Assembly: GCA_963662605.1 (NCBI GenBank)
Contig: OY759785.1
Coordinates: 1,550,001 to 1,614,000 of the forward strand
Direction of reading: 5' to 3'
Source of the DNA: G963662605 sp963662605
GTDB taxonomy: Bacteria > Bacteroidota > Ignavibacteria > Ignavibacteriales > Ignavibacteriaceae
DNA length: 64,000 bases
Positions 18,497-27,429 of this stretch are shown here, piece by piece (position 1 is the stretch's first letter; each line of letters begins with the position of its first letter). Both the position numbers and the translations under genes were made by a program. The notes beneath the pieces are model-generated. The model ran no database searches. It was given only the letters and a program-made list of their open reading frames with translations, and had not been told where the DNA came from.

Positions 18497-20629
18497 ATGA
18501 AATTTCGATTGATACTATTTTGTCTGTTGGTTTTAGGTTTTACGTCATACGCGCAGGAGCTGCGCGGAGTGTGGTTCGCAAGGGACTCGATAGGTTCTAA
18601 AGATGCAATAGCACGGGCAATGGATTCGCTCGCTTCCAATAATTTTAACGTCGTTTATGTTGATGTCTGGACCAGAGGTTATCCGTTATGGCAGAGCTCG
18701 GTCTTTTATAATCATACCGGATTGAAAACCGATCCGGCATATCCGACCCGTGATATTCTTGCCGAGTGCATTGCAGAAGGCCACAGGTGGGGATTGCACG
18801 TTGAGGCGTGGTTTGAGTATGGTTTCGTCGGAGGATACACGGGGTATCAGGCAGGAACCAGCGGTAAAGGTAAAATTTTCGATACGCATCCCGACTGGGT
18901 TGCAAAACAGCAGAGCGGAACCGAAATTGACGGCAGTAATTTTTACTGGATGTCTCATACGAATAAAGCCGCGCAGGATTTTCTTATCGCACTTTGCACC
19001 GAGATTGCCCGGAACTATGACGTTGACGGCATTGAACTTGATCGCTGCCGCTACTCGAGTCTGAGTTACGGGTATGATTCGTACACGGATAGTTTATTTA
19101 AGTCTGAAAACGGCGGCACGGCTCCGCCTGCAACAACCACCGATACTAGCTGGATGCGGTGGCGTGCAAATAAGCTGAATGACTTTGTTGCCAGATTGTA
19201 CGACAGCGTTAAAGCTGTCAACCCGCATTTGAATGTATCCAACGCGCCGAGTCACTATTCATCTTCGGCTTATAGTGCTTATAATTCGTTTTGTCAGGAC
19301 TGGGCATGGTGGGTCAATCATAATAAAGTTGATAACGTCAATGTTCAATGCTATGTTGCAAGTCCTGTAACGTTCGGCAGCTATATCGGCAACATGAAAA
19401 CGATGCTCAATGATTACACAAAAGCGTATCCTTCCTTCGCGCTTAAACCCAACAGCACTTCATTAACGACTGCACAGCTGCTCGGATTAATTGACTCCAC
19501 GAGAAGCAGCGGGTATTTGGGAAACGGCATCTGGTATTACAGTCAGATATTTCCTTTTACAGCCCTTCTCAAATCATCACGGTATGCGGCTTCGGTCTAT
19601 CCGCCTTACTCAACTGCCACATGGCGGAGCTATAAGAGTGTTGTGCCCTGGAGTGATACAGCCAACGTAAAAAGGACGGGATCGTGGATTTCCAGTGCCT
19701 CAGCCGGTTACAGTGGGAGTTCTTTGTACGCATCTTCCGGAACTACGGCATCTATTGACTATTACCTAACGGTTCCACTTGCTGCGCAATATGAAGTGTA
19801 CGCGTATCAGGTTATCAGCAGCAACAGGTCAACTGCCACGCCTCACAAACTATATAATGCTTCAGGGGGAACGTCAACGGTCGGTGTTAATCAGACGAGT
19901 ACGGTTAACAAAGGATGGTATAAACTCGGTGATGTGCAATTGAATTCAGGACGGCAGAAAGTGCTTACTATTTCAAATACCGGCATAACATCCGGGACGT
20001 ATGTCAGTGCGGATGCAGTGATGATCGTGTTGAATAGACGGCTTTCTCCGAATGCCGATGCGGTACTTCCGGTGGAATTACAGGCATTCAGCGCGCAGGT
20101 CAGTGGCTCAAGTGTGCAATTGTTATGGACGACAGCTACCGAAGTAAATACCAGTACATTTATCCTTGAACGAAAAAAGGAAAGTGCCGGACAGTGGGAG
20201 AACATTGCCTCTATTGTAGCGGCAGGGAATTCCAGTTCGACACGCGAGTATAATTTTTTAGATAAGAATCTTTCTTCGGGGCAGTACGCGTACCGCATGA
20301 AAATGGTGGACAATGACGGCAGTTACACGTACAGCAACATACAACAATGTACCATAAGCGGAGTTGAAAAATTCGCTCTTGCTCAGAATTATCCGAATCC
20401 TTTCAATCCCTCAACGACAATACACTATTCCCTCGGTAAAGCCGGGAAAGTCGTTTTGAAATTGTTTAACGTGTTAGGCAACGAAGTGAGTACCCTGGTG
20501 AATGAGTGGAAAAACGCGGGTGAGTATTCGGTGGAATGTAAAGCCGCCGGACTTCCGAGCGGATTATACATATACCGTTTGACAGCTCCCGGATTCTCCG
20601 AAACTAAAAAAATGATGCTGATGAAATAA
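18497..20629 (+). CDS. Secreted GH10-like (GHL10/DUF187) glycoside hydrolase with T9SS sorting domain
   Basis: About 710 residues. I start at the ATG at 18497, which has GGAG five bases upstream and begins a clean signal peptide (MKFRLILFCLLVLGFTSYAQ); an ATG 18 bases earlier adds MFFRST. Residues about 20-360 match the family 10-like glycosyl hydrolase family (PF02638), opening ELRGVWFARDS with AWFEYG and DGIELDRCRYSS in the barrel. A golvesin C-terminal-like domain follows (about 375-510), then an Fn3-like module (PVELQAFSAQ) and a T9SS sorting domain starting NYPNPFNPSTTIHYSL. It probably acts on an extracellular or cell-wall glycan; the substrate is unknown. Monocistronic. Confidence 0.88.
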   Translation: MKFRLILFCLLVLGFTSYAQELRGVWFARDSIGSKDAIARAMDSLASNNFNVVYVDVWTRGYPLWQSSVFYNHTGLKTDPAYPTRDILAECIAEGHRWGLHVEAWFEYGFVGGYTGYQAGTSGKGKIFDTHPDWVAKQQSGTEIDGSNFYWMSHTNKAAQDFLIALCTEIARNYDVDGIELDRCRYSSLSYGYDSYTDSLFKSENGGTAPPATTTDTSWMRWRANKLNDFVARLYDSVKAVNPHLNVSNAPSHYSSSAYSAYNSFCQDWAWWVNHNKVDNVNVQCYVASPVTFGSYIGNMKTMLNDYTKAYPSFALKPNSTSLTTAQLLGLIDSTRSSGYLGNGIWYYSQIFPFTALLKSSRYAASVYPPYSTATWRSYKSVVPWSDTANVKRTGSWISSASAGYSGSSLYASSGTTASIDYYLTVPLAAQYEVYAYQVISSNRSTATPHKLYNASGGTSTVGVNQTSTVNKGWYKLGDVQLNSGRQKVLTISNTGITSGTYVSADAVMIVLNRRLSPNADAVLPVELQAFSAQVSGSSVQLLWTTATEVNTSTFILERKKESAGQWENIASIVAAGNSSSTREYNFLDKNLSSGQYAYRMKMVDNDGSYTYSNIQQCTISGVEKFALAQNYPNPFNPSTTIHYSLGKAGKVVLKLFNVLGNEVSTLVNEWKNAGEYSVECKAAGLPSGLYIYRLTAPGFSETKKMMLMK

Positions 20630-20692
20630 AATAAACAGTTAAGGAGTTATTTGTATATATTTTAAACAAATGTGTCTCGCAGTATTAAAAAA

Positions 20693-20965
20693 TGAACTCA
20701 CCCCAGCAGATGGAATTTTTAGCTTCCGGCACTTTGAGCTTCCCCCCTCTTGTCAAGCAATGGTGTCAACTTAAGGATGAAGTACGGTGAAAACGCCCTC
20801 AACCCTAACCCTTCTCCCCGAGGGAGAAGGGAATAGAAACATTGCTTTTTCTTTCTGCTTTACTTCCCTCTCCTTTGGGAGAGGGACTGAGGGTGAGGGC
20901 TTTTTTTGATTTCGCTTACTAAGTTGACACCATTGCTTGTCAAGAGAGGGGTGGGGGTGAGTTCA
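20693..20965. repeat. Nested inverted-repeat element
   Basis: A 270-bp palindromic element built of nested arms. The outer arms are TGAACTCACCCC (20693-20704) and GGGGTGAGTTCA (20954-20965), the middle arms GCAATGGTGTCAACTTA (20757-20773) and its complement (20920-20936), and the inner part is GC-rich with CCCTTCTCCC and GGGAGAGGG blocks. The same 17-base middle arm, with one change per copy, flanks the element at 41357-41604, so this is a dispersed repeat family. It lies between the GH10-like gene and the DUF5009 gene and could also act as a transcription barrier. Confidence 0.75.
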
Positions 20966-20993
20966 CTTTATATAACATTGATAAAATCCAACA

Positions 20994-22424
20994 ATGGAGA
21001 ATAACCTGACTAAAGTGGAAAAACGAGCAGATGCTCTTGACGCATTACGGGGACTCGCGATACTGGGAATGATTCTATCGGGCAGCATCCCGTTTAATGA
21101 TATGCTGCCGGGATGGATGTATCATGCGCAGGTGCCGCCGCCGCATCATGTTTTCAATCCCGATTTGCCGGGCATCACCTGGGTTGACCTTGTCTTTCCG
21201 TTCTTTCTATTTGCTATGGGTGCGGCTCTGCCGTTTGCACTTTCGAAAAAGGTGGATGGAGGCACACCGCAATGGAAGATTATCGTGCAGGCATTTCGCA
21301 GGGGTTTGCTTCTTTTAATATTCGCGATATATATTCAGCATATTAAACCGTTCTCAATTCTCGGTGACCCCAACACCAATACGTGGCTGACAAGTTTATT
21401 AGGTTACTTCTTCTTATTTCCCATGCTCTTGCGCATGCCCGGTACGATAAAACCACTGTGGAGATTGATTATCAAGTCGGCAGGGTATATCGGAGCGGGG
21501 ATACTCGTGCTATCGTTATCATATAACGGTAAAAGTTTTTCCTTGAACCGGAGTGATATTATCATTCTTGTATTAGCAAACGCAGCCTTTTTCGGATCGG
21601 TGATATGGCTGTTTACAAGAGATAATATTCTTTTACGGTTAGGTATTATGGGCGTTTTGCTTGCTCTGCGGCTTACGCATTCTATTCCGGGTGCATGGAC
21701 TCAGTGGCTGTGGGATGCGACTCCTGCTGCATGGGCGTACAAGTTTTATTACCTGCAATATTTGTTTATCGTCATTCCGGGAACGGTTGCCGGGGATATG
21801 ATTTTACGATGGATGAAGTCACCGGCTGACTCCGCCGCTGATGTACCGGAATACAATAAACTTCGGTTCGGTATTGCTGCGCTGCTTCTCTTTATTTTCA
21901 TCCCGCTAAATCTTACAGGCCTGTATACGCGTCACGTAACAACTACAATCATCGCCGATACTCTGCTGTGTCTATTGGGTTATCAGTTGTTCAGAGTAAC
22001 ATCTACATCCGCCGATAAATTATATAAATCACTTTTCAATTGGGGAACATATTGGCTCTTGCTTGGACTATGCTTCGAAGCCTTTGAAGGCGGCATAAAA
22101 AAAGACCATCCTACCGTCAGCTATTATTTTGTTACTACAGGTCTTGCTTACTACACCTATCTATTCTTTTCAATAATCATTGATTATTTCAAACAGAAAA
22201 ATGTCTTTGCCTTGCTCGTGCAAAATGGACAAAACCCTATGGTTGCATATATCAGCGGCAGTAATCTCGTGATGCCGGTTCTCGCTCTCACGACTTTGAA
22301 TGTGCTTCTGAACAAGCTCGTTGTAAATGCGTGGCTCGGATTTACCAAGGGAGTAATATTCACACTCCTTGTCGCACTCGTCACCTCATTCTGCACAAAG
22401 AAAAAACTCTTCTGGCGAACGTAA
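20994..22424 (+). CDS. DUF5009 / heparan-alpha-glucosaminide acetyltransferase-like membrane protein
   Basis: A 476-residue integral membrane protein with about ten to eleven hydrophobic segments. It opens with RADALDALRGLAILGMI, the entry motif of the DUF5009/YeiB-type acyltransferase superfamily, followed by GITWVDLVFPFFLFAMG, which carries the conserved Asp and aromatic residues. Eukaryotic relatives (HGSNAT) transfer acetyl groups to glucosamine across a membrane, so a role in acetylating envelope or scavenged sugars is likely; the exact substrate is unknown. Monocistronic, following the inverted-repeat element by about 30 bp. Confidence 0.8.
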   Translation: MENNLTKVEKRADALDALRGLAILGMILSGSIPFNDMLPGWMYHAQVPPPHHVFNPDLPGITWVDLVFPFFLFAMGAALPFALSKKVDGGTPQWKIIVQAFRRGLLLLIFAIYIQHIKPFSILGDPNTNTWLTSLLGYFFLFPMLLRMPGTIKPLWRLIIKSAGYIGAGILVLSLSYNGKSFSLNRSDIIILVLANAAFFGSVIWLFTRDNILLRLGIMGVLLALRLTHSIPGAWTQWLWDATPAAWAYKFYYLQYLFIVIPGTVAGDMILRWMKSPADSAADVPEYNKLRFGIAALLLFIFIPLNLTGLYTRHVTTTIIADTLLCLLGYQLFRVTSTSADKLYKSLFNWGTYWLLLGLCFEAFEGGIKKDHPTVSYYFVTTGLAYYTYLFFSIIIDYFKQKNVFALLVQNGQNPMVAYISGSNLVMPVLALTTLNVLLNKLVVNAWLGFTKGVIFTLLVALVTSFCTKKKLFWRT

Positions 22425-22546
22425 AATCCGAAAATGATGAAATTACTTTCTTGGGGTTGGACAAAGTGGGAATAATTCACTATTTTATAAATAAACAATT
22501 TCCAAGAAAGCTGTAAAATAGTTTCAGAAGAATATCAGGGGAAAAT

Positions 22547-24553
22547 ATGACACGCGTAGAAGCTGAAAAACTCCTAAATACCAAATTTAACCTTTCAAAA
22601 TTTCATGACCGGCAGTGGGAGACAATTGAAAAATTACTGCATGGCAAACGCGTTCTCCTGATTGAAAAAACCGGCTTTGGCAAATCATTGTGCTTCCAAT
22701 TTTCTGCTATAATTCTTCCGGGAATAACCGTTGTTTTCTCGCCGTTAATTGCTCTTATGCGCGATCAGGTTAAAAAGCTGCTATCATTAGGTATTCCAGC
22801 TGCCTGCATTAATAGCGAGCAGACTCCTGAAGAGAATCTTAAGATAATTGAAGACGCAAAACTTGAGAAAATTAAAATTCTATATATCGCTCCGGAGCGG
22901 CAGGAAAACAGCGAGTGGTTAGAGGCCACGCGGGAATTACATCTCGCAATGGTTGTCGTTGATGAAGCGCACTGTATCTCGGTTTGGGGGCATGATTTTC
23001 GTCCTGCATTTCGAAGAATCATCAATCTGGTAAATCTGCTGCCGAAAGGAATGCCTGTTTTAGCCGCCACCGCTACCGCAACCATTAAAGTGCAAAAGGA
23101 TATTGAGCGTCAGATTTCAGGAGAAATTGAAGTCGTACGCGGTAATTTAATGCGTCCAAATCTTAAGCTATTCGTTATTAAAGTGGGGAGCGATGAAGAA
23201 AAAATGATATGGATAGGTAAAAATTTGCAGGCATTGCCCGGATCAGGCCTAATTTATTCAGGCACGAGGGTGGATACGGAAATATATACGAGGTGGCTGG
23301 AATCTGTCGGCGTTTCGGCAATCGGATACAACGCCGGATTGGATACCGAATCAAGGATGCACATAGAAGACGGATTAATGAAAAATACGTGGAAATGTAT
23401 TATCTCAACCAATGCTCTTGGAATGGGAATTGATAAAAGCGATATAAGATTTATCATCCATACCCAAACGCCGCAATCCCCGATTCACTATTATCAGGAA
23501 ATAGGGCGGGCGGGCAGAGATGGAAAACCAGCATATATAATTTTATTCTATAAGGACGGCGATAGGAAATTACCGGAAGCATTTATTGAAGGGGGGCGGC
23601 CTGCTATCAAGAAATATGAATCCGTTATTCGAGCTTTAAAATTGGAAATGCTTGGGGAAAGAGATTTGATGAGAATTACCAATCTCAAAAAAACACAAAT
23701 TAGAGTTATTAAGGCCGACCTGATTGATCAGGGGATTATAAGACAGTTGACCAATAGGAAATTTGAATATGTGGTCAATGCACCGGCACTGAATACAAAG
23801 GCATTTCAAGATTTACGGGATGCGAAAACTCAGGATCTGGAAAAGATGATAGCATATATCAATACGGATGAATCGCGGATGAAATATCTATGTGAGTATC
23901 TGGGGGATACTTCAATAAGCAGTTATTCCGGATGTGATAATACGAATGAAAAGAAATTGCAGGTGATTGTTACTCCTGAATGGGAAAGTAAGCTGGCAGC
24001 ATTTCGCGAAAACTATTTCCCCGTATTGGACGTCGCGGCAAAGGGATCTAATATGGTGAACGGTATAGCCGCATCGTATTATGGCTTTTCAAATGTCGGT
24101 ACGGCAATTCACAACTCAAAGTATGAGGGAGCCGGGGATTTTCCTGATTTTCTTGTGCGCTTGACCATCAAAGCTTTTTATAAGGCCGTTGGGAAAGAAC
24201 AGTATGATGTAATTTTGTTTGTCCCGCCGACTGTCTCGGGGGATCTGGTGAAAAATTTCGCCCTGAAACTTTCTCAGTCACTAAAAATAGATGTTTCTTT
24301 CAAGCTCAAAAAGGCAAAACCAACAAAGGAACAAAAGGTATTCGAAAATTCCATTTTAAAATCGGATAATGTCAGGGATGCTTTTACCTATAGCTCTCCT
24401 GAAGAGCTTGAGGATAAGAAGGTTATTGTTATAGACGATATATTCGATAGCGGAGCTTCCATGAAAGAGATAGGTCGGTATCTAACAGGAGTCGGTGCCG
24501 CAAAGATTTTTCCTTTAGTGATTGCGAAAACTGTCGGGGGCGATGTAATATGA
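22547..24553 (+). CDS. RecQ-type helicase fused to a ComF-like phosphoribosyltransferase domain
   Basis: A 668-residue fusion. Residues 1-330 are a RecQ-family SF2 helicase core: TGFGKS (42-47) as Walker A, VVDEAHCISVWGHDFRP with DEAH at 139-142, TATAT, and the motif VI region QEIGRAGRDG. The RecQ zinc segment is degenerate: the usual CR start is SR and only part of the cysteine set remains (YLCEYLG then GCDN). Residues about 470-668 are a PRTase domain of the ComF type with the PRPP loop VIVIDDIFDSGAS (626-638). It should unwind DNA, with the PRTase acting as a sensor or partner domain. The DprA-like gene starts 110 bp downstream. Helicase plus ComF-like PRTase plus DprA mirrors the ComFA-ComFC-DprA set of natural transformation. 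Start ATG at 22547 has CAGGGGAAA upstream. Confidence 0.85.
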   Translation: MTRVEAEKLLNTKFNLSKFHDRQWETIEKLLHGKRVLLIEKTGFGKSLCFQFSAIILPGITVVFSPLIALMRDQVKKLLSLGIPAACINSEQTPEENLKIIEDAKLEKIKILYIAPERQENSEWLEATRELHLAMVVVDEAHCISVWGHDFRPAFRRIINLVNLLPKGMPVLAATATATIKVQKDIERQISGEIEVVRGNLMRPNLKLFVIKVGSDEEKMIWIGKNLQALPGSGLIYSGTRVDTEIYTRWLESVGVSAIGYNAGLDTESRMHIEDGLMKNTWKCIISTNALGMGIDKSDIRFIIHTQTPQSPIHYYQEIGRAGRDGKPAYIILFYKDGDRKLPEAFIEGGRPAIKKYESVIRALKLEMLGERDLMRITNLKKTQIRVIKADLIDQGIIRQLTNRKFEYVVNAPALNTKAFQDLRDAKTQDLEKMIAYINTDESRMKYLCEYLGDTSISSYSGCDNTNEKKLQVIVTPEWESKLAAFRENYFPVLDVAAKGSNMVNGIAASYYGFSNVGTAIHNSKYEGAGDFPDFLVRLTIKAFYKAVGKEQYDVILFVPPTVSGDLVKNFALKLSQSLKIDVSFKLKKAKPTKEQKVFENSILKSDNVRDAFTYSSPEELEDKKVIVIDDIFDSGASMKEIGRYLTGVGAAKIFPLVIAKTVGGDVI

Positions 24554-24663
24554 ACTGTTCCTGACCACCTATGATATTTTATCCGGTAAATATTGATATT
24601 TTTAGCGATTGAATATTTGTTGTTACTGTTTTCTGTTGACACATAAAAAAGTGAGATTTCTTT

Positions 24664-25623
24664 ATGAATAATGAAGCTTATTGGATTGCGCTGGCCCATT
24701 TACCACGATGGGGCTACGGTAAAATCAATAATCTTATCGTCAAATTCCATCATGAAAATAAAATTTCGATAGATGAATTTTTCAACCTTTCTGCCGTCGA
24801 ATGGAAGAATACATACTCATTAGATGAGAAACAAATCGCCGATATAATTGCGGCAAAAGAGGATTTGGCTAAGAATGCCTTTTTGGCTGAAAGCATGTTG
24901 AACGACGGGATCGAAATTATTCCCATTATATCATCAAGATTTTCCGAAACTCTTAAAACCAATTTGAAAGCGGCACATTGTCCGTCATTAATTTACGTCA
25001 AAGGCGACCATAGTATTTTAACCGAAGACTCCATAGCGATTGTCGGGTCAAGAAATGCTGCCGAAATTTCTTTGAAATTTACGGACAACATTGCGCGGTT
25101 AGCCGGGACAAAATTTAAAGTTGTGGTAAGCGGATTTGCAAAGGGCGTGGACAAGCAGGCGCTTGATTCATCCGTGGCGCACATCGGTAAAAGTATTATT
25201 GTTCTGCCGCAAGGTATCATGACTTTTAATTCGGGTTTTAAAAAGTACTATCAAAATATTGTGAATGGGGATGTTCTTGTTCTCAGCACATTCTTCCCAA
25301 AAGCACCATGGAAGACAGAGCTTGCAATGGCGAGAAATCCTATTATATACGGATTAGCAAAAGAAATCTATGTCGCCGAGTCGTCTGACAAGGGTGGCAC
25401 CTGGTCCGGTGTTATGGATGGATTACGAAAGGGACGGAAAATTTACGTTAGATATCCCGGCACTGATGAAAACAATGCAAATTTATTATTAATCCAAAAG
25501 GGAGCTATCCCGGTTGACTTTGAAGGAACCGACATCTCGGAGTCTGTTGTCATAGTAAATCCAACATCAGAAAAAATAGGGACAATTGGATCCGATGCTC
25601 AGATGCAGATTGATTTTGAATAG
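24664..25623 (+). CDS. DprA/Smf-like DNA-processing protein, ends at an in-frame amber codon
   Basis: 319 codons up to TAG at 25621. Residues 1-85 form an N-terminal helical domain, and residues about 90-300 form the DprA Rossmann domain with SIAIVGSRNAAE (123-134), VVVSGFAKGVD (152-162) and the late-family elements ELAMARNPIIYGLA and GTWSGVMDGLRKGRKIYVRYPG. Canonical DprA has GID..AH and RNRII at the equivalent places, so this is a divergent branch. DprA binds ssDNA and loads RecA during transformation; divergent forms also occur in putative anti-phage loci. The reading frame continues past the TAG for 71 more codons with a winged-helix sequence typical of the DprA C-terminus, so this CDS is a shortened form. 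It follows the RecQ-PRTase gene by 110 bp and is probably co-transcribed with it. Confidence 0.82.
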   Translation: MNNEAYWIALAHLPRWGYGKINNLIVKFHHENKISIDEFFNLSAVEWKNTYSLDEKQIADIIAAKEDLAKNAFLAESMLNDGIEIIPIISSRFSETLKTNLKAAHCPSLIYVKGDHSILTEDSIAIVGSRNAAEISLKFTDNIARLAGTKFKVVVSGFAKGVDKQALDSSVAHIGKSIIVLPQGIMTFNSGFKKYYQNIVNGDVLVLSTFFPKAPWKTELAMARNPIIYGLAKEIYVAESSDKGGTWSGVMDGLRKGRKIYVRYPGTDENNANLLLIQKGAIPVDFEGTDISESVVIVNPTSEKIGTIGSDAQMQIDFE

Positions 25624-25839
25624 TCGGTTTATAAAGTTTTAAACGAAAACTCGCTGAGCATCCATGATATAAGCACTAAGTTGAATTTGGATGCAAGAAC
25701 AATTTCAAAAGCTTTATCATCATTAGAGCGTGTTGAATCATTCAAAAAGGGGCGCACCGTATATTATCGCCTTTTAGATGGGCGGAAGGCAGAACAATTG
25801 AGCATGTTCTCTACTGATTCGGATACAGGCACAGAATAA
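25624..25839 (+). pseudogene. In-frame continuation of the DprA-like gene: winged-helix domain behind an amber stop
   Basis: Directly after TAG (25621-25623) and in the same frame, 71 codons run to TAA at 25837. They read SVYKVLNENSLSIHDISTKL, then ALSSLERVESFKKGRTVYYRLLDG, a winged-helix fold like the DprA C-terminal domain. A single CAG-to-TAG change would restore one continuous protein (..FEQSVYKVL..). No start codon with a ribosome site precedes it. It is either lost by nonsense mutation, made only by amber read-through, or reflects a sequencing error. Confidence 0.75.
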
Positions 25840-26540
25840 ACCAGAGTTTTGTAGAGTAGATAATTCATTATATTCTCGCACCTACGACACACCGTTTCCC
25901 GGTTGGGAATATGCCTTAAGCTGACCTTTAAAAGTAGACATCTGTTCGCAGAATCCCGTGGAGCAGATGTCTCACGCAGTATCAGTGGAAGTGAATCATT
26001 CACCTCAGACAAAGAACAATTTTTCATTTCCGGATATTTTAATTCCTGCAATATATTAGGTGAGACGCGCGCCGCTCGTCTCTACATCAAACGCAGCATC
26101 AATTTTTAATTATATTTTTTGCGGCTTTGCGTGGGACATGTTCTTCAAAATTTCATGTGATATATTCCCGTACGGGAAATGGAAATTTTCGGTGCATCAT
26201 TTTCTACAGAGATTAATCCGCTACGCGGAAGACAAATAACGAGATTAATTAAATTCTCAAATACCGAGATACGGCAGTTAAATAGAAACATGACGGAAAA
26301 CCATAATGGAGTGCTGAAGGCACGCTCAATTATCTATCAAATTTCAATATAAATGAGTCGCTCCTGCCGGATCGCTACGTATCTCTTTGCCGTTATCAAT
26401 AATATTTATATTTTAAATATGGGTTCTATTACTCGTGTTGAATTTCGCATTAGTTTTCGCTGATTTTGCTAACAGGTGATTCCCGGTGTATCGCATGCGG
26501 GAAGTATTGATTAAATAAAAATATATTGGAGAGAGGTTAT
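25840..26540. other. Long intergenic stretch without recognised gene
   Basis: About 700 bases with only short unconvincing frames. It includes a small inverted repeat GAGACG/CGTCTC (about 26062-26082) in a context typical of dispersed intergenic repeats. Probably decayed sequence plus the promoter of the DUF4476 gene. Confidence 0.4.
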
Positions 26541-27152
26541 ATGAACATTAAAACCGTGTTCGCGGCATTCATGCTATTCATTATTTTAAATGGGCCGGCT
26601 ATTTGTCAGGAAGAGCATCGTGCACCGGATAGAGGAAATTCACCGACCGAATATAGGGATAATGATCAAGATCGGAGATCGTCTGAAATCAGGATTATTA
26701 AAGAAAAGCTGAAAAATCTTGATCAAAATTATATTTCAAAATTGCGTTCCAGAGATGAAGAAAAAGCCGGAAGAATCATTGATGCTATATACAACATGTT
26801 AGACAGACTTGAGAATAAGATGTATCAAGATGTTCATCCTACACCACCTCCGCCGCCAATGCCGCAAGCAGTAAATCAGGTTGATTTTAAACGCATGTTG
26901 GAATCCATTAAGCATGAGCCGTTCGGTGATAACAAGCTTGCAGTGGTGCGAACCATAACCCAAAACAATTTTTTTACAGTCGCCCAGACCATTGAAGTTA
27001 TCAAGCTTCTCAATATGTCAAATGAAAAAATAAACGCACTTGAAATGATGTATCCAAAGGTGCTTGACCGTGCCAACGGATATATGATTATCAACGAGTT
27101 TACTTTTAACAGCGACAAAGAAAAAGCACAAAGGATCATTTCCGGACGATAA
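26541..27152 (+). CDS. Exported DUF4476 domain protein
   Basis: About 203 residues from the ATG at 26541, which has GGAGAGAGG just upstream; a TTG at 26526 would place that site inside the gene. Signal peptide MNIKTVFAAFMLFIILNGPA ends near ICQ. A charged, probably coiled-coil region (about 45-85) and a proline run (TPPPPPMP) precede the C-terminal DUF4476 domain (about 105-200; FKRMLESIKHEPFGDNKL, then NNFFTVAQTIEVIKLL). DUF4476 is common in Bacteroidota periplasmic or secreted proteins, with no known function. Monocistronic with a strong terminator. Confidence 0.78.
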   Translation: MNIKTVFAAFMLFIILNGPAICQEEHRAPDRGNSPTEYRDNDQDRRSSEIRIIKEKLKNLDQNYISKLRSRDEEKAGRIIDAIYNMLDRLENKMYQDVHPTPPPPPMPQAVNQVDFKRMLESIKHEPFGDNKLAVVRTITQNNFFTVAQTIEVIKLLNMSNEKINALEMMYPKVLDRANGYMIINEFTFNSDKEKAQRIISGR

Positions 27153-27206
27153 CAAAGTGTACGGATGTCCGCAGCCGCTATTGCATGCTGATTTTCAAAA
27201 TATATG

Positions 27207-27228
27207 GGCAGTCTTGGACTGCCTTTTT
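27207..27228 (+). terminator. Rho-independent terminator after the DUF4476 gene
   Basis: Seven-pair stem GGCAGTC/GACTGCC with a TTG loop followed by TTTTT. Confidence 0.85.
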
Positions 27229-27429
27229 ATTTGTAACGCGAAAAAAGTACCGTAATCAATATTCTGCTCAAACCGGAACAACTACAAGCACTCCTCAGCA
27301 AGTATAATGCAATGCCAAATTAATTCCGAACGGTAAAACCGATAGGTAAAAAAATCTGGAACTATTTGCTTATTTTTAAGAAAAGGTAATTAGAAATTCT
27401 ACATCGCTGATAAAAGGTTTTTGTTTATA

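Noticed and set aside
18273..18497. 74-codon reverse-strand frame upstream of the GH10-like gene
   Set aside because: It contains the 55-bp repeat and overlaps the ribosome site and start of the GH10-like gene; no family match and no ribosome site of its own.
25764..26109. Short frames on both strands in the gap after the DprA-like gene
   Set aside because: No coding signature or family match; one of them covers the end of the DprA winged-helix region on the opposite strand.
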